DNA from: Synechococcales cyanobacterium 340R_concoct_173_sub
Lineage (GTDB): Bacteria > Cyanobacteriota > Cyanobacteriia > Leptolyngbyales > Leptolyngbyaceae
DNA length: 8,055 nt
Direction of reading: 5' to 3'
Assembly: GCA_025354065.1 (NCBI GenBank)
Contig: JANXNM010000293.1
Location: forward strand, 1 to 8,055
Shown here: positions 6,310 to 8,055 of the stretch, in pieces
Layout of the letters: every line of letters begins with the position of its first letter
Position numbering within the stretch: the first letter of the stretch is position 1
Made by a program: the position numbers and the translations under genes
The notes under the pieces: generated by a model
What the model saw: the letters and a program-made list of their open reading frames with translations, nothing else
What the model was told of the DNA's origin: nothing
The model's database searches: none

Positions 6310-6448
6310 GATCACTCAATTACGATCGTTTTTCAATTTGATGACATCTATAGACTGTTAAATTTAAGTTTGAACGATAGTGAGGCCTTAATAAAATTAA
6401 TGATAAAGTAGTAAAGATAAAAGTGCTGTGCCTGTGATTCCTGTATAG

Positions 6449-7462
6449 GCTAATCCTAAAACTTATAATATTCCAATTTTGTTTATTATTGCATCAAATG
6501 ATGCGCGTAATAAGGTACGAGCCTTTCAAGTGGAAGGGATGAACTACATTACCAAATCGTTCCAAATCAAAGAAGTAGTAGCACGGGTCACCCATCATTT
6601 AATAATTCGACGGTTACAGCAGGATTTATGTATTCAAAATGCTCAGATTCAAGCTGAAATAGAAGCACGCACGCAAGTTGAACTAGAACTACGGCAAAAG
6701 AGCGATCGGTTAGAGCAGGCATTACAACACATTAACCGTACCCAAGTTCAAATGATTCAAACGGAAAAGATGTCTAGTTTGGGGCAGTTAGTTGCAGGCA
6801 TAACCCATGAGATTAACAATCCGATTAACTTTGTTCAGGGCAATCTAATTCATACTGCCAACTATACGCAAGAACTATTAAATCTGCTTTCCAGCTATCA
6901 ATCGGCATTCCCAGATTTACCGCCAGAATTACAAGCACAATTGGATTCTATTGATTTAGATTTTATGCAGGCAGATTTACCACAATTAATTGGATCAATG
7001 GAAGTTGGGACGGCTCGAATTGTCTCTATTGTCCAGTCTTTGCGAGTTTTTTCACGACTCGATCAATCGTCGTTACATTTTTTTGATTTACATGAAGGGC
7101 TTGAAAGCTCAATAGTTTTGCTTCAGCATCGGTTTAGCCGCAATGTTTGGCGATCGAAAATCATCGTTGAACAACACTATGAACTAATGTTTCCAGTCGA
7201 ATGCTATGCTGGACAAATCAATCAAGTCTTCATGGATTTATTGAATAATGCGATTGATGCAATTGATGAATCTTGGATGCGAAAAACATCAAATTGCCCA
7301 ATGCTAAATCCCGACATAGTTTTTTTGTCGCCCAAAGTGCGCATCCTGACCAGAGCGATCGATGATGATTGGGTTCAGATACAGATTTCAGACACAGGGT
7401 TGGACATTGATGATGCGATACGCTCGCGTATTTTTGATCCGTTTTTCACTGCAAAATCGTAG
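6449..7462 (+). pseudogene. Decayed hybrid histidine kinase (partial REC, HisKA, partial ATPase domain)
   Basis: The frame is open from just after a TAG at 6446 to a TAG at 7460. Its first codons (ANPKTYNIPILFI, then EGMNYITKSF) are the last third of a receiver domain, so the phosphoacceptor-Asp part is gone. Counting from the TTG at 6479, the conserved Lys is 26, but the following Pro is Ser. A coiled coil (about 53-100) leads to the H-box GITHEINNPINF with His110, then the N-box QVFMDLLNNAIDAI (249-262). The G1 box reads DTGLD where DxGxG is expected. The protein stops at FDPFFTAKS, losing the G2 box (GTGLGL) and the end of the ATPase fold. Intact relatives are cytosolic response-regulator/kinase hybrids. 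With both ends missing and G1 altered, autophosphorylation is very unlikely. A TTG-started 327-residue product could still be made, but no Shine-Dalgarno supports it. Confidence 0.82.
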
Positions 7463-7574
7463 GATTCTAAGGGGCTACGTAAGTCAAAATGAAGACGATC
7501 AAACTTCTATGTACGCAGTAGCTGGACAAGCAGAAACTAGCATTAAGCTTAAGGTGATTCTCAAGAATAAGCCT

Positions 7575-7653
7575 ACCGGAGGCCCCCAACCCCCAATTCT
7601 GGGGGCTTTAGACTCTCTTACTCCCCAGAATTAGAGACCAAGGGGCTTCCGGT
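7575..7653. repeat. Nested GC-rich inverted repeats, possible bidirectional terminator or palindromic repeat element
   Basis: Outer arms ACCGGAGGCCCC (7575-7586) and GGGGCTTCCGGT (7642-7653) pair at 11 of 12 positions. Inside lies CCCCCA-ATTC-TGGGGG (7590-7605), a 6-bp hairpin with a 4-nt loop. Its left arm competes with GCCCCCA at 7582-7588 for pairing with TGGGGGC. A decayed second copy (CTCCCCAGAATT, 7621-7632) follows. The structure ends 21 bp past the HEAT-repeat stop and lies between genes that face each other, so it could end transcription from both sides. There is no clean T-run, so it may instead be one of the dispersed CCCCCAGAATTGGGGG-type palindromes found between cyanobacterial genes. 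Confidence 0.6.
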
Positions 7654-7674
7654 CTATTCATTGTGAGGAATAGC

Positions 7675-8055
7675 CTAACGACTGGCCGCAACAATTTTTG
7701 CGGCAGCTTCTCCATTAATTCGCCAAAGGGCACTGCTGGCTTCTTGACGGACTAATCCATGTTCACCTTTACAACTAATAATCAGATCGAGCACCGCTTC
7801 TTTTGCCCCAGTCCCGATCGAGCCTAAGGTATAAGCTGCCACCCATCGCACTTGCCAATCTTCATCCTGAAGAACCTTACATAAAGCCGGAACAGCAGAA
7901 TTCGCACCCTCCTCAAAGTTCGCCAAAACCCAGGCAGCAGTGCTACGAATATAGGCTGTTTTACTATCAAGAGCAGAGACTAGAGCGGGAATTGCTATTG
8001 TGCCGATTTTGCCAAGAGACACGACAGCTTCGCAAGCAACTCGTCGATCATTATC
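7675..8055 (-). CDS. HEAT-like repeat protein (PBS-lyase type repeats), C-terminal part only
   Basis: The frame is open from the right edge (beginning DNDRRVACEAVVSLGKIG) to a TAG at 7675-7677, giving 126 visible residues. The real start lies beyond the window; the GTG at 8022 is inside the frame and unlikely to be used. About three and a half helical repeats of 31-35 residues are visible, each with the pattern R-x-x-A-A-x-x-L-x-x-I followed by A-(I/V)-P-A-L-x-x-x-L. Examples are RSTAAWVLANF...AVPALCKVL and RWVAAYTLGSIG...AVLDLI. Such repeats form a superhelical scaffold for protein contacts; in cyanobacteria they include phycobilin lyase subunits and many regulators. Nothing here allows a choice between these. 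The last repeat ends in WRINGEAA, a usual end for this family, so the C-terminus looks complete. Confidence 0.85.
   Translation of the reverse strand, partial: DNDRRVACEAVVSLGKIGTIAIPALVSALDSKTAYIRSTAAWVLANFEEGANSAVPALCKVLQDEDWQVRWVAAYTLGSIGTGAKEAVLDLIISCKGEHGLVRQEASSALWRINGEAAAKIVAASR

Larger units (their letters stand above)
6258..6448. other. AT-rich gap between the cytochrome b gene and the histidine kinase relic
   Basis: Apart from the palindrome and promoter at its left end, this 191-bp stretch is AT-rich and holds no open frame of note and no RNA gene. The missing front of the receiver domain belonging to the kinase relic should lie here, but I cannot read it in any frame. It has therefore been deleted or replaced. 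Confidence 0.6.

Noticed and set aside
6300..6448. Possible remains of the missing receiver-domain front
   Set aside because: GTGCCTGTGATT near 6429 could echo the MPVMD segment, but neither the LLD nor the DGYEVC part can be read in any frame, so the match is too weak.
7362..7634. Frame of 90 codons across the end of the kinase relic into the hairpin region
   Set aside because: Its first part is a shadow of the kinase frame and its end is translated hairpin sequence. It does not restore the missing G2 part of the ATPase domain.
8020..8022. GTG at 8022 as the start of the HEAT-repeat gene
   Set aside because: The frame continues to the right edge with a good repeat pattern (RRVACEAVVSLG), so the gene is cut by the window and does not start there.
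1..8055. tRNA, rRNA, CRISPR array, riboswitch or insertion sequence
   Set aside because: I saw no cloverleaf, no spaced repeats beyond the two short tandem duplications, no transposase fragment and no leader long enough for a riboswitch.

Overview
The window looks like a piece of cyanobacterial chromosome. The hexamer CGATCG, the core of the cyanobacterial HIP1 repeat, occurs about 35 times in 8 kb, where roughly two would be expected by chance. Three copies are the full octamer GCGATCGC, at 2433, 3255 and 5953. The gene set fits as well: a Uma2/DUF820 nuclease, a Hanks-type Ser/Thr kinase, a REC-histidine kinase of cyanobacterial style and HEAT-like repeats. The genus cannot be told from what is visible. 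There are no rRNA or tRNA genes, no CRISPR array and no transposase.

Left part (1-3876): a 5' portion of a D-Ala-D-Ala carboxypeptidase (dacB/PBP4 type, minus strand, running off the left edge) lies back to back with a ROK-family sugar kinase (plus strand). Their apparent start codons are only 4 bp apart. A Uma2 nuclease gene on the minus strand converges on the ROK gene. Divergent from Uma2 is anmK (anhydro-N-acetylmuramate kinase), followed 37 bp later by a small conserved-looking beta-rich protein with no assigned function. Peptidoglycan trimming (dacB), amino-sugar salvage (anmK) and a sugar kinase (ROK) sit close together, so a cell-wall recycling theme is plausible but not proven.

Middle part (3877-6258): a soluble Ser/Thr protein kinase with all catalytic motifs and an unassigned C-terminal domain of about 190 residues. 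It converges on a four-helix membrane cytochrome b of the b561/FdnI type. That gene has no oxidoreductase partner beside it, and its start is preceded by a plausible promoter overlapped by a 13-bp palindrome.

Right part (6259-8055): a decayed hybrid histidine kinase. The front of its receiver domain is missing, the Lys-Pro and G1 motifs are altered, and the ATPase domain stops before the G2 box. Next comes a nested inverted-repeat region of GC-rich hairpins, then the 3' end of a HEAT-repeat protein on the minus strand that runs off the right edge.

The best leads are the loss of the whole zinc site in the ROK kinase, the unassigned C-terminal domain of the Ser/Thr kinase, the uncharacterised protein linked to anmK, and the palindrome-controlled orphan cytochrome b. 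Nothing here is clearly a new defence or mobile system.
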